From NCBI GenBank assembly GCA_001799615.1, contig MGTU01000014.1:27068-91067 (forward strand): 64,000 nt of DNA. Direction: 5' to 3'. Every line of letters starts with the position of its first letter. The stretch's first letter is position 1. Position numbers and translations under genes: made by a program. This DNA comes from Elusimicrobia bacterium GWA2_61_42. GTDB taxonomy: Bacteria > Elusimicrobiota > Elusimicrobia > Elusimicrobiales > UBA9959. Below the pieces are notes generated by a model. That model did no database searches. It was not told where the DNA came from and worked only from the letters and a program-made list of their open reading frames with translations. Positions 1 through 8,700 of the stretch are shown here, piece by piece.

Positions 1-909
1 CATGCCGCCGAGCAGGTCGCGCTGCTGGGCGGGCAGCACTTCTTTGGGCAGCGAATCGCGCGCCGCGTGTATCCTGGACAGGTTGGGATCGCCTTGCGCC
101 GCGCCGCCGTCAAAGAAACTGCCGAGCAGGTAGACCTGGTCGGCGAAAGGCTTGCCTGAAAGCTGGCTGAGCTGAGCCGGGGTAAGGGTGCCGGAGGCTT
201 TAACGTTGTTCACGGCCTGCAGCAGCGCCATCTGGTCCTTGGAGGAGGCCAGGACGGCGTCGTCGTAGACGATGAAAGAGGGGTCCTGCTTCATCAACTG
301 GGCTATTACGGCGTTGCGTTCGCTGATGATCATGGCCGCCCAGGCGGCTTTGGTTATCGTCACATTGCCCGGCACCAGGTCCCCGGCGGCGTTATACCCG
401 TCCCTCGCCTGGTCCCAGGGCATGGAACGCGTTGAGGTCATGGTGCCGAAAACTACGTCCCACTGGCGTATGGCGCTCTTCACCACTTCTTTTTTCGAGG
501 CCGGGTAGGCAGGCTGGTACTTTTCCAGCCAGGTCAGCAGTTTTTCCGGTTCCGGGCCTATTCCGGCTTTGGCCAGCGGCTTATCGGCGTCTATCCTTAT
601 GGCAAGGGCCTGGTTAAGTTTATTGGCCTTGGTTTTATCCCACGGCATGGCCAGCAGCTCTTTCAGGTCTTTAAGCGCCTCGGCTTTGGCCGTAAGGGCG
701 GCGGCTTGCTGCGCGTCAGCGGCCGCAAGGTCCTGCGCCGGCCGGTCTTTCAGGAAAGCCGCGGCGGAAGCGGGGTCGCCGGCGGTGATCGCCGTTTCGT
801 AGGCGGCCAGCCTCTCCGCGGCGTTCTGGGCGAAGAGCCCGGTGCCGCAAAACAGCAGGCCGGCCGTAAGAACGGCCAGGCGCAGTTTTTTGGCGGTCGG
901 GGAGTTCAT
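1..909 (-). CDS. Secreted protein of unknown function, partial (C-terminus beyond window edge)
   Basis: Reverse-strand ATG at 909-907, open without stop to position 1. N-terminus MNSPTAKKLRLAVLTAGLLFCGTGLFAQN is signal-peptide-like. Missing from ORF track because it runs off the window. Confidence 0.75.
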   Translation of the reverse strand, partial: MNSPTAKKLRLAVLTAGLLFCGTGLFAQNAAERLAAYETAITAGDPASAAAFLKDRPAQDLAAADAQQAAALTAKAEALKDLKELLAMPWDKTKANKLNQALAIRIDADKPLAKAGIGPEPEKLLTWLEKYQPAYPASKKEVVKSAIRQWDVVFGTMTSTRSMPWDQARDGYNAAGDLVPGNVTITKAAWAAMIISERNAVIAQLMKQDPSFIVYDDAVLASSKDQMALLQAVNNVKASGTLTPAQLSQLSGKPFADQVYLLGSFFDGGAAQGDPNLSRIHAARDSLPKEVLPAQQRDLLGGM

Positions 910-911
910 GA

Positions 912-2204
912 TCACGGCTTCAGCCGCTCCTCCATCATCTCGCGCAGGAAATCGTCCCAGAGCGAGTCGCGTGAGAAAGCCAGTTTTTCGTAGTTGGCGG
1001 AATTATAGCGCAGCTTGGGGATATAAATAGCCAGGCCGTGGGCTTTGGGCACCGAAGGCAGGCCGGTGTCTTTCACCAGCAGCGTTTCGGTTATGTAACC
1101 GCGCAAATCGTCCGAAGCGGCGCGAACCTCCGGGCTCGCGGCAAGCTGCCCTCTCACCTTGCCAAGGTAGTCGTAAAGATCTTTGGAGTCCCTCATCGTA
1201 AAATTATAGGTAGTGTTGACGGTATCTTTGGCAGCGGCGGCCGCGAAGGCGGCCGGGTCATTGCGCACGGCGCCGACCCAGTTATTAAGCCGGTCCACAA
1301 AGCCGGGCAGAGCCGAGGAACGGATGGCGGACAGCGTGACATCGGCGCGGTAGTAAGCGCCGTAGGCGTCCACGATCAGGGCGCCCAGGGCTTCCGAGTC
1401 CATCCCGGGATTGGCGGACAGCGGGCCAAGGATGGCGTCGTAAGGGTAGCTGTCCCCGGGGATAACCTCCTCGGAGCCCACGACGACCTCGGCGGAGTCC
1501 TTGAATTCATAGGCGACCCCCGCCATCTGCATCAGGCAGGCGTCGGTGGCGAAAACGTTTATTTTCTTCCCCAGCAATTGCTTCACCTGGGCGAGCGCCC
1601 GGCCCAGCTGGTCCACTTCCATATGGTTCTTGCTGACGTCGTCGTAAGAGATGCCCAGGCGCCCGGCGCCGTGGTTCCAGATGATCACGGCGGTTTTGCG
1701 CGCCGGGTAGCGGCGCACCGCGCGTTTCACGAAGCGCAGCAGGTTGGCGGCGCTGCCCATGTCGCCGTCATTGGAGGCATAGAACGGCGCGGAGGTGATG
1801 CGGCCGGCGTCTGCGTCCCTGGTCACAAAAATAGTCTTGGAACCGCGCTGGAACTCCAGGTTGCGCCCGGCCGAACCGTCAACGCCCATTATGCCGTACT
1901 CCACCACTACCGCCATCCGGTCGGTGGAGCCGACTTTCTCCATATCGTTTATGCTTTTATCGGCGAAACCGAGTATGCCCAGGTCGTTGACGCCGTTGAT
2001 GAAAACCATCACCAGCCACTCCCGTTCGGCCTGGTTGGCCGCCTGGGGCTGCGCCTCGGCCGCGGCAGGGGCCGGCACGGCCGGGACAAGCACGGAGGGC
2101 TGCGGCAGGTTGGAGTAAAGGCCTTCAAATGAAGCGTCCTGGGCCTTCAGTCCCATGGTAAGGACGGCTATTGCCGCCAGGGTCGCCAGGATAGTTCTTC
2201 TCAT
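912..2204 (-). CDS. Clostripain-family (peptidase C11) secreted cysteine protease
   Basis: Motifs VIIWNHGAGRLGISYDD, NVFATDACLMQMAGVAYE and GSEEVIPGDSYPYD are typical of C11. Likely start is internal Met (MRRTILATLAAIAVLTMGLKAQ, signal peptide) rather than 2231. Confidence 0.88.
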   Translation of the reverse strand: MRRTILATLAAIAVLTMGLKAQDASFEGLYSNLPQPSVLVPAVPAPAAAEAQPQAANQAEREWLVMVFINGVNDLGILGFADKSINDMEKVGSTDRMAVVVEYGIMGVDGSAGRNLEFQRGSKTIFVTRDADAGRITSAPFYASNDGDMGSAANLLRFVKRAVRRYPARKTAVIIWNHGAGRLGISYDDVSKNHMEVDQLGRALAQVKQLLGKKINVFATDACLMQMAGVAYEFKDSAEVVVGSEEVIPGDSYPYDAILGPLSANPGMDSEALGALIVDAYGAYYRADVTLSAIRSSALPGFVDRLNNWVGAVRNDPAAFAAAAAKDTVNTTYNFTMRDSKDLYDYLGKVRGQLAASPEVRAASDDLRGYITETLLVKDTGLPSVPKAHGLAIYIPKLRYNSANYEKLAFSRDSLWDDFLREMMEERLKP

Positions 2205-2328
2205 ATAAGCCTCTGCTATATTTTTGCCCATGAGTTGACTTTAATCAAAGGTCCAAGGACCTATATGCGTGTAGGCCATAAGGCCCAGAATAGATCATTT
2301 TAATGTGGGGTCGACGGCGCCTATAGAT

Positions 2329-2356
2329 ATTATAGGCGAATATCTTGACTTGTCAA
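2329..2356 (-). promoter_or_regulatory. Near-consensus sigma70-type promoter upstream of the clostripain-like gene
   Basis: On the minus strand: TTGACA (2356-2351), 16-bp spacer, TATAAT (2334-2329). Confidence 0.65.
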
Positions 2357-2385
2357 GGTCTGCAAGTCAGGCAAAAGAACAGGAG

Positions 2386-3054
2386 CTAGCGCAGGACTTC
2401 GGCGGCAAAAGCCCTTACTTCCTCTATAAAGCCCTGCCAGTCCTTCACCGGCAGGTGGCCTTCCCGCTTGAACAGCACCAGGAAGTTCCTGGAACCCTGC
2501 ACGCGCAGGCCGAGATTGCGCTCGAACCAGGCGGCGCGGGCGGGCGTAAAGAACATATGAATGGCGGCCTCCTGCGAGCCGGTAAGGCGGTACTTATCGG
2601 AGAAGAGCGGGAAAGCGGGCAAGTCTATGTCCTTAAAACCGATAGCCTCACCGATCTTGTACATGAAAGACTCGGGCTTAAGGTCGAAATCCGGCACCTC
2701 GCAGCGCGAGCACTGCACCAGGGCCACGGTAAAGTTGTGGGTGGTCCTGTTCTTCCCGCTGCCGGTGGAATAGCTGTAGTCGAAAAACCGCAGTTCGCCG
2801 GCGGGAGAAGCCAGCTGTATCAGGCTGGAGGCGCTGTGAGAGCGCCCCACCCTGAAGAGCTCAAGCCCGGTTGACTCCAGGAAGCCGGTCTCGGGCCCGG
2901 CGGGCTGGAACGACAGTCCCATCGACGCGGCCAGTTCCGCCAGGTCATTACGGCGGCGCCAGCCCGCGTACATGGACAAACCGATGATGACGGCGACCAC
3001 CGAAACCAATATCGCTACCGGGTGAGTTTCAAAAGCTTTTACAAGAATATCCAT
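2386..3054 (-). CDS. Single-pass membrane protein of unknown function
   Basis: 222-aa ORF with N-terminal TM (HPVAILVSVVAVIIGLSMYAGW). Abuts the upstream lipoprotein gene. Confidence 0.7.
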   Translation of the reverse strand: MDILVKAFETHPVAILVSVVAVIIGLSMYAGWRRRNDLAELAASMGLSFQPAGPETGFLESTGLELFRVGRSHSASSLIQLASPAGELRFFDYSYSTGSGKNRTTHNFTVALVQCSRCEVPDFDLKPESFMYKIGEAIGFKDIDLPAFPLFSDKYRLTGSQEAAIHMFFTPARAAWFERNLGLRVQGSRNFLVLFKREGHLPVKDWQGFIEEVRAFAAEVLR

Positions 3055-3338
3055 CAGTTCCCCCCTGTTTTATTCAGGTCCAGGCTGTCCAGCTGCTGAA
3101 CAGCGGTCTTTTCGAACAGCGCCTTCGCGGCCTTCGCTTCGCCGACGCGCCCCACGGTGGTCTGCAGGTAATTTCCCGGCGCTTCCAGCGGGTTCCCGCC
3201 CGCGGCGGCGCCTGTGGAGACGGCGGCCGCCTGCCCGGAGGGCCCGGCTTTAGGCTGAGGAATGGTCTCCGGCTGCTTTTTACCGCAGGCAGAGAACCCG
3301 AAAGCCGCCAGAGCGGCAAGAACTATTATTTTTTTCAC
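3054..3338 (-). CDS. Small putative lipoprotein
   Basis: MKKIIVLAALAAFGFSACGKKQ lipobox-like start, 94 aa. Confidence 0.7.
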   Translation of the reverse strand: MKKIIVLAALAAFGFSACGKKQPETIPQPKAGPSGQAAAVSTGAAAGGNPLEAPGNYLQTTVGRVGEAKAAKALFEKTAVQQLDSLDLNKTGGN

Positions 3339-3364
3339 GATCCCCCCTTTTTACCGGCCCCGCC

Positions 3365-4369
3365 CTAGAGCCGGATTATGCGCTCCGCTATCTGCACCGA
3401 ATTAAGGGCGGCGCCCTTGTACAGGTTGTCCGAAACTATCCACAGCTGAAATTCGTTGGCGGCCGTCTTCGCCCGGCGCAGCCGCCCGGCGTAAACCACT
3501 TCGGTGCGCAGGCCGTTCTCCAGGGGCGTGGGATAAGCTTGGGCCCTGGCCGAAAACTTCAGCCCGGGCGTGCGCCCCAGTTCTTTTTTGAGCGCCGCGA
3601 GGGAGCAGGGCCGGGCCGTTTTAAACCAGGCCGCCAGGGAATGCCCGCGCAGGACCGGCACACGCACCGCGGTGGTGCTTATTTTAATTTTTTTATCGCC
3701 CCAGATCTTTTTAAGCTCGCCCTCCACCTTGTTCTCCTCGGCGGAGTTGCCTTCCGCGTCGAAACCGCCGACCTGCGGAAAAAGATTAAAGGCGATAGGG
3801 CGCGGGAAACCGCCTTTGAGCGCGGGCGCCGCGCCGTTCTTCAAATAGGCCCGGAGTTCCTCTTCCAGGCGGACCATGGCGCTTCTGCCGGCCCCGGAAA
3901 CCGCCTGGTAAGTGGCCAGGCGCAGCTCGGTCACTCCGAATTTGCGGCGCACGCCGGCCAGGGCCACCGCCGCCCCGGTAAGGGTGCAGTTGGGCCCGGC
4001 AATAAGTTTTCTGGAGGCGCTCAGTTCGCCGCCGTTCACCTCGGGGATCACCAGCGGCACGCCTGGCGCCAGCCGGAAGCGGGAAGAATCGTCCACGCAC
4101 CAGGTGCCCGCCGCGGCCAGGCGCCTGGCGAAGCGTCCGGAAACCTCGTCGGTGGAAACGAAGAAAGCGATGTCGGCTTTTTTCAGAGCGGCCAGGGTAG
4201 GGGCGGCGCAGGGGTAACTCCTGCCGCAGAACCGCACGGCGGCCGGCTTGCGCCCCGAGTTAAAGGCGTAAAATTCCCCGGCGGGGAATTTCCGCGTCTC
4301 CAACAGGTGCAGCAGTTCACCGCCCACCATGCCAGAAGCGCCGACCACGGCTATATTGTATTTTTTCAC
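3365..4369 (-). CDS. asd: Aspartate-semialdehyde dehydrogenase
   Basis: N-terminal GASGMVGGELLHLLE, VIPEVNGGEL, and catalytic-Cys region AGPNCTLTGAAVAL. Confidence 0.9.
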   Translation of the reverse strand: MKKYNIAVVGASGMVGGELLHLLETRKFPAGEFYAFNSGRKPAAVRFCGRSYPCAAPTLAALKKADIAFFVSTDEVSGRFARRLAAAGTWCVDDSSRFRLAPGVPLVIPEVNGGELSASRKLIAGPNCTLTGAAVALAGVRRKFGVTELRLATYQAVSGAGRSAMVRLEEELRAYLKNGAAPALKGGFPRPIAFNLFPQVGGFDAEGNSAEENKVEGELKKIWGDKKIKISTTAVRVPVLRGHSLAAWFKTARPCSLAALKKELGRTPGLKFSARAQAYPTPLENGLRTEVVYAGRLRRAKTAANEFQLWIVSDNLYKGAALNSVQIAERIIRL

Positions 4370-5403
4370 AGCGGCTCCGCGGCTGCCGGCGCCGGGGGAG
4401 GCGCGGGGGCCGGCACCGTTATTTCTTTGGAATAGCCGGTGTTCTCCAGGTTATCGACGGCCGCGGCCCGCAGGTAGAACATCTCCCTGGAGATCTCTTC
4501 GCGGCCGAAAGTCCAGAAATACGGGGCTTTGAACATGTAGCGGGTGACCCGCTGCCAATCGAACTTGTCGTAGGAAACCTCCAGCCATGCGGCGCGGATG
4601 TCCTCGCCTATGGCGGTAAAGGAAACGACGATGTTTTCCGGGTTCAGTTCGGCGGCAAAACCCTTGATAAAAACCTTGTATTCGTTGGCCGGCACCAGCT
4701 TTACGGCTATGGCGGGTTTCAGGCCGGAGATGGGCGTTTCCAGCACGCCCTCGCCCGACGGCGGATTGCCCTTTATGGAGCGGTTCAGCCAGACGTTCTC
4801 TTCCACGCTGTCGCTGAGGGCGGCGGAAATTATGGGCGAGCTTGAAGCGGAAGTAAAATAACGGGACGAGGACCAAAGGGCCAGGTAATTAGGGTTTTCA
4901 GCCGAAACGCGGGACAGCGGGATCTCGGTCCAGATCCAGCGGGCCGAGTCCACCCCGTCCAGGGAGTCGTTGGGCAGCGGCTCGCGCGGCAGGTCGGCCG
5001 CGTCCACCAGGAAATAGGTATGGTCGGAATTGAAGGTCGGGGCCTGGTTGACCGCCATGTAGATCTTGCCGGGAATGGGCGCGGTGTCCCAGGAAGCGGG
5101 CCAGGACTGGATCTTGGCGCGGCCCAGCTTGGCGCCGATGAACGCCTTGGCGTAGCTCCCCGCGGCGATGGGCGGCAGCTTTACCACCCAGCAGTTGTTG
5201 TAGCCCACGTACCAGTCGGCGTGAAAGCCGCCGTCGGCGTAAAGATAATATTTGCCCAGGTTCTTTTCCGGGGCGTGGTAGGCGGGAACGGGAGACTTGG
5301 CCGCGAAGGCCGAGGCCTTTTCCACGTCGGGAGAGGCCGGCGCCTGGGCGCGCGCGGCGCCGAGGCCGGCGGCGAGCAGCCCCGCCGCGAGAAGATAGCG
5401 CAT
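4366..5403 (-). CDS. Secreted hypothetical protein
   Basis: 345-aa ORF with signal peptide (MRYLLAAGLLAAGLGAARAQ). Overlaps asd start by 4 bp. Confidence 0.75.
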   Translation of the reverse strand: MRYLLAAGLLAAGLGAARAQAPASPDVEKASAFAAKSPVPAYHAPEKNLGKYYLYADGGFHADWYVGYNNCWVVKLPPIAAGSYAKAFIGAKLGRAKIQSWPASWDTAPIPGKIYMAVNQAPTFNSDHTYFLVDAADLPREPLPNDSLDGVDSARWIWTEIPLSRVSAENPNYLALWSSSRYFTSASSSPIISAALSDSVEENVWLNRSIKGNPPSGEGVLETPISGLKPAIAVKLVPANEYKVFIKGFAAELNPENIVVSFTAIGEDIRAAWLEVSYDKFDWQRVTRYMFKAPYFWTFGREEISREMFYLRAAAVDNLENTGYSKEITVPAPAPPPAPAAAEPL

Positions 5404-5416
5404 ATTGACCTTTGTG

Positions 5417-6286
5417 CTACTTTTTTAAAATTTGTGTTACTCTATCCAGATCGTCCAGAGAGAAGTAATGTATTATTATTTTACCATTCTGCGGCCCGGG
5501 CCCGGGGCAGATTTCCACCTTGGTGCCCAGGGTCTTTTCCAGGGCGGACTCCAGCTCCAGCGCCTCCGGGGTCTTGCGGGAGCCCGCGCGCGGAGCCCGC
5601 TGGGCCCTGGGGCGCAGCGCGTGGAAGCCCTGAGCGAAATTCTCGATATCGCGCACCGAAAGCTTTTCCGCCAGGATGCGCTGGAAGGCCTCGCGGCGCT
5701 TGGCGGAGTCGGGGATAGAGATAAGGGCGCGGGCGTGGCCCTCGCTGATGGACCCGCCCTGTATGCCCTGACGGATGTCCTCGTCCAGTTCCAGCAGGCG
5801 CAGCGTGTTGGAGACGGCCCCGCGGCTCTTGCCCACGCGCTTGGCGATGTCGGCCTGCGAAACCCCGAAATTCTGCATCAGCTGCCGGTAGGCCAACGCG
5901 GTGTCCACCGCGTTCAGGTCCTCGCGCTGTATATTCTCTATAAGGGAAAGCCCCAGCTTCTGCTCGTCGTCCAGGTCTTTCTTTACGATAGCCTCTATTT
6001 CGGCCATGCCGGCCAGCCTGCAGGCCCGCAGGCGGCGCTCCCCGGCTATCAGCTCATAGTGGTCCTCGCCCTGGTCCTTCCACACGGAAATTGGCTGCAG
6101 CAGCCCCCTTTCCTTGATGGATTCGGACAGCTCCGCCAGCGCGGCCTCGTCGAAATTACGGCGGGGCTGGTAGCGGTTGGGGCGTATTTTCCCCACCGGG
6201 ATCCGCTGCACCATGTCCCCTGAAATATCGTTATTATTAACCTTCGTTATAAGGGAGTCTATCCCCCTGCCTAAAGCCTTTCTCAT
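5417..6286 (-). CDS. parB: Chromosome-partitioning protein ParB/Spo0J
   Basis: MRKALGRGIDSLI start; VGKIRPNRYQPRRNFDE, ELIAGERRLRACRLAG and IQREDLNAVDTALAYRQLM motifs. ORF track start 6304 probably too long. Confidence 0.95.
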   Translation of the reverse strand: MRKALGRGIDSLITKVNNNDISGDMVQRIPVGKIRPNRYQPRRNFDEAALAELSESIKERGLLQPISVWKDQGEDHYELIAGERRLRACRLAGMAEIEAIVKKDLDDEQKLGLSLIENIQREDLNAVDTALAYRQLMQNFGVSQADIAKRVGKSRGAVSNTLRLLELDEDIRQGIQGGSISEGHARALISIPDSAKRREAFQRILAEKLSVRDIENFAQGFHALRPRAQRAPRAGSRKTPEALELESALEKTLGTKVEICPGPGPQNGKIIIHYFSLDDLDRVTQILKK

Positions 6287-6347
6287 AGGTGTCTCCTTAA
6301 CCAAAATCCGTCAAATTTGTGTCCGGAGGCTGAACCTCCGCGGAAGT

Positions 6348-7187
6348 TCAACCTCCGAGGTCGTATTCCAGCTCGGACTCCTCGGTTACATAGAGGTCAG
6401 ATTTATTATAGGCGGAAATATCCACACCGCGCCGCGCCAGGAACTCCAGCGCCAGCTCTTTATAGGCCAGGGCCCCGCGGGAGCTGGGATCGTAAACGAA
6501 AATGGACTGGCCAAAGCTGGGAGCCTCGGCAAGCCGCACATTGCGCGGAATAACGGTTTTATACAGGCGGTCGCCGTAATATTTGCCTATCTCCCCCTTA
6601 ACCTGGTTGGCCAGGTTTATGCGGGAATCGTACATGGTAATAACGCCGCCGTCTATCTTCAGACCGGGATTAAGCGCCTGACGGATCTTCTCCACGGTAT
6701 TCATGAAGTAGGCGAGCCCCTCCATGGCGTAGAATTCGCACTGCACCGGGGTAATTACCGAATTGGAGGAATTAAGGGCGTTAACCGTAAGCAGGCCCAG
6801 GGAAGGAGGACAGTCTATGATAATGAACTTATACATATCCCCTATCTTGGCCAGGGAGCGTTTAAGCACGGATTCCCTGGAGAATTCGCTGACCAACTCT
6901 ATCTCCGCGCCGGCCAGGTTGTGGCTAGTGGGCACTATATCCAGCCACTCCACCGACGTCTGGTGGATGGCGGACTCTATAGGGGCCTTGCCGCAAAGCA
7001 CGTCGTAAATGTTCTTATTATTTTTGGTTATATCCACGCCCAGGCCGGAAGTGGCGTTGCTCTGAGGGTCAAAGTCTATCAGGAGCGTCTCGTAATCAAA
7101 AGCCGCCAGGGCCACCGCCAGGTTAATGGACGTGGTGGTCTTGCCGACACCGCCCTTCTGGTTAGCTATCGCTACTATTTCAGCCAT
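6348..7187 (-). CDS. parA: Chromosome-partitioning ATPase ParA/Soj
   Basis: Deviant Walker A ANQKGGVGKTTTSINLA, LLIDFDPQSNATSGLG, IIIDCPPSLGLL. Confidence 0.95.
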   Translation of the reverse strand: MAEIVAIANQKGGVGKTTTSINLAVALAAFDYETLLIDFDPQSNATSGLGVDITKNNKNIYDVLCGKAPIESAIHQTSVEWLDIVPTSHNLAGAEIELVSEFSRESVLKRSLAKIGDMYKFIIIDCPPSLGLLTVNALNSSNSVITPVQCEFYAMEGLAYFMNTVEKIRQALNPGLKIDGGVITMYDSRINLANQVKGEIGKYYGDRLYKTVIPRNVRLAEAPSFGQSIFVYDPSSRGALAYKELALEFLARRGVDISAYNKSDLYVTEESELEYDLGG

Positions 7188-7233
7188 ATATGCTCCCCGT
7201 CTGCCCGCTTTACCCGCCTAAAGGCCTGATCAA

Positions 7234-7249
7234 GTTTTCACGTGAAAAC
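7234..7249. promoter_or_regulatory. parS-like site 1
   Basis: Perfect 16-bp palindrome GTTTTCACGTGAAAAC sharing the TTTCACGTGAAA core of canonical parS; upstream of parA. Confidence 0.88.
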
Positions 7250-7323
7250 ATATCCCCTATCGCGAGTTAACCTATTCTATAGTTTTAAGCCTGGCAAGTC
7301 AAACACAATCCCCCCACCCCGAT

Positions 7324-7341
7324 TGTTTTCACGTGAAAACA
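7324..7341. promoter_or_regulatory. parS-like site 2
   Basis: Perfect 18-bp palindrome TGTTTTCACGTGAAAACA. Confidence 0.9.
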
Positions 7342-7370
7342 TACCACAGCGCGTTTGGCTACAAAGAAAC

Positions 7371-7396
7371 GCCCCCAAAGCGCTGGCCTTGGGGGC
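7371..7396 (-). terminator. Rho-independent terminator of the 7448-7753 gene
   Basis: GCCCCCAA/TTGGGGGC 8-bp stem; T-rich tract (GTTTCTTTG) on the minus strand. Confidence 0.6.
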
Positions 7397-7430
7397 AGAA
7401 ACCTCTTCATGGTGTTTTCAGAGGGTCATT

Positions 7431-7446
7431 GTTTTCACGTGAAAAC
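7431..7446. promoter_or_regulatory. parS-like site 3
   Basis: Third perfect GTTTTCACGTGAAAAC copy, immediately after the stop of the minus-strand gene 7448-7753. Confidence 0.88.
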
Positions 7447-7447
7447 T

Positions 7448-7753
7448 TTATTTATCTCCCATTCTCCTGGCAGCCTCAGCGGCGTCTATCTTCCCCTGCT
7501 CCAAATCCTCCAACACCTTTGAAAGGCTGTCTTTTTTCTCTTTACGCTGCCCGGGGAACTTGTGCCCCCACCAATGGCGCCCGAACAAGGCGTCCCACAC
7601 GGACATAAGCCCTATGGCCACTATGATAATGGGCCAATCCCGCCCAAACCTAAAGGAAAGCCCCACATAGCCCAGATTGCTGGCCCAGATCAGGCCGCCC
7701 ACGGAAATGATCATTATGCCCCAAAAAAACTTCCTCAAGCTGAATGCGAACAT
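7448..7753 (-). CDS. LiaI/LiaF-TM-like small membrane protein with SHOCT-like tail
   Basis: Two TM segments (FFWGIMIISVGGLIWASNLGYVGL; WPIIIVAIGLMSVWDALF); C-terminus LSKVLEDLEQGKIDAAEAARRMG. Confidence 0.65.
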   Translation of the reverse strand: MFAFSLRKFFWGIMIISVGGLIWASNLGYVGLSFRFGRDWPIIIVAIGLMSVWDALFGRHWWGHKFPGQRKEKKDSLSKVLEDLEQGKIDAAEAARRMGDK

Positions 7754-7782
7754 GTTTCCTCCTTATATATAGCGCCTCTGGC

Positions 7783-8151
7783 TCACTCCACAAATATTTC
7801 CACCTTGTCCCCGCCATCCTGCACGTCCACGATCTTCATGGGCTCCTGGCTGTCTATCGCCTCCTGGATCTTTCCCAGGTCCACGTCGTAGCCCTTGTCG
7901 GCAAGCTTCGCCTTTATCTTGCTCTCTATGAACGGCGCCATGAACTTGGCCCAGGCAAGAGGAATATTAACGTTCACCTTGGGCTCAGCGGCGCCGCTCT
8001 CGTAAACACGTATGCGCAGAACCCGCCCCTTCCGCTCCCCCCCGCCGGAGGAAGAAGCCTTGCCCATCGCCTCGAGCAGCTCCATCGCCTCGGCCGAGGT
8101 GATCTTTTTCTCTTCCAACAGTTTAAGTATCCGCATTTTTTCTTCGTTCAT
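7783..8151 (-). CDS. SHOCT-like/YvlB-N-domain protein
   Basis: MNEEKMRILKLLEEKKITSAEAMELLEAM resembles the SHOCT-like N-terminal module found next to DUF2089 genes. Confidence 0.65.
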   Translation of the reverse strand: MNEEKMRILKLLEEKKITSAEAMELLEAMGKASSSGGGERKGRVLRIRVYESGAAEPKVNVNIPLAWAKFMAPFIESKIKAKLADKGYDVDLGKIQEAIDSQEPMKIVDVQDGGDKVEIFVE

Positions 8152-8161
8152 ATGCTCTCCC

Positions 8162-8527
8162 TTATTCCAGATTTTTAAGCAGGCCTATCGCGTCCTGCGC
8201 GGTTATCTCCCCCCGCTCCAGGCGGCCGACTATCTCCAGGCGGCGCTTTTTGGCCTCAGCCTGAAGACTGCCCAGGCCCAGCCGGTTCAGCAGCGCGTCC
8301 AGCTTGTTCTTTACGGTCGGGTAAGAAATATTCAGCTGCCGCTCAACTTCCTTAATATTCCCCCGCGACGCCAAAAAAACTTTAAGAAAAGATTCTTCTT
8401 CCGGGGCCAGTGCCGCAAACTGGGGCAACTCAAAACTTCCATTAATTGTGGTCTTGCAATCCGAACAGCAAAGCTCGGTAACAACAACCCTACCGCTGCA
8501 AGAAGGACATTTATTAGGAATATTCAT
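8162..8527 (-). CDS. DUF2089-family zinc-ribbon/HTH regulator
   Basis: CPSCSGRVVVTELCCSDC zinc ribbon plus HTH ERQLNISYPTVKNKLDALLNRLGL. Confidence 0.85.
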   Translation of the reverse strand: MNIPNKCPSCSGRVVVTELCCSDCKTTINGSFELPQFAALAPEEESFLKVFLASRGNIKEVERQLNISYPTVKNKLDALLNRLGLGSLQAEAKKRRLEIVGRLERGEITAQDAIGLLKNLE

Positions 8528-8644
8528 TATATTAATCTCTTTATTGACTTTGTTAATTTGTTTATTACTTTAATCAATTTTAGCACACAATTATAAAATT
8601 GTCAACACAATTTCAATATCTTACGCCAAAAAGCGAGGGGGGGG

Positions 8645-8680
8645 GCAAAAAAAGAGGCCCGGGAACGCTCCCGGACCTCT
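8645..8680 (-). terminator. Rho-independent terminator of the 8701-8982 gene
   Basis: AGAGG-C-CCGGGA/TCCCGG-A-CCTCT stem; on the minus strand followed by TTTTTTT. Confidence 0.7.
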
Positions 8681-8700
8681 TCATGGTGTTTTCGGCTGAC

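Noticed and set aside
8637-8645. G9 run (and G8 at 9110-9117) in intergenic DNA as phase-variation switches
   Set aside because: They lie downstream of genes and next to terminators, not in promoters or coding sequence.
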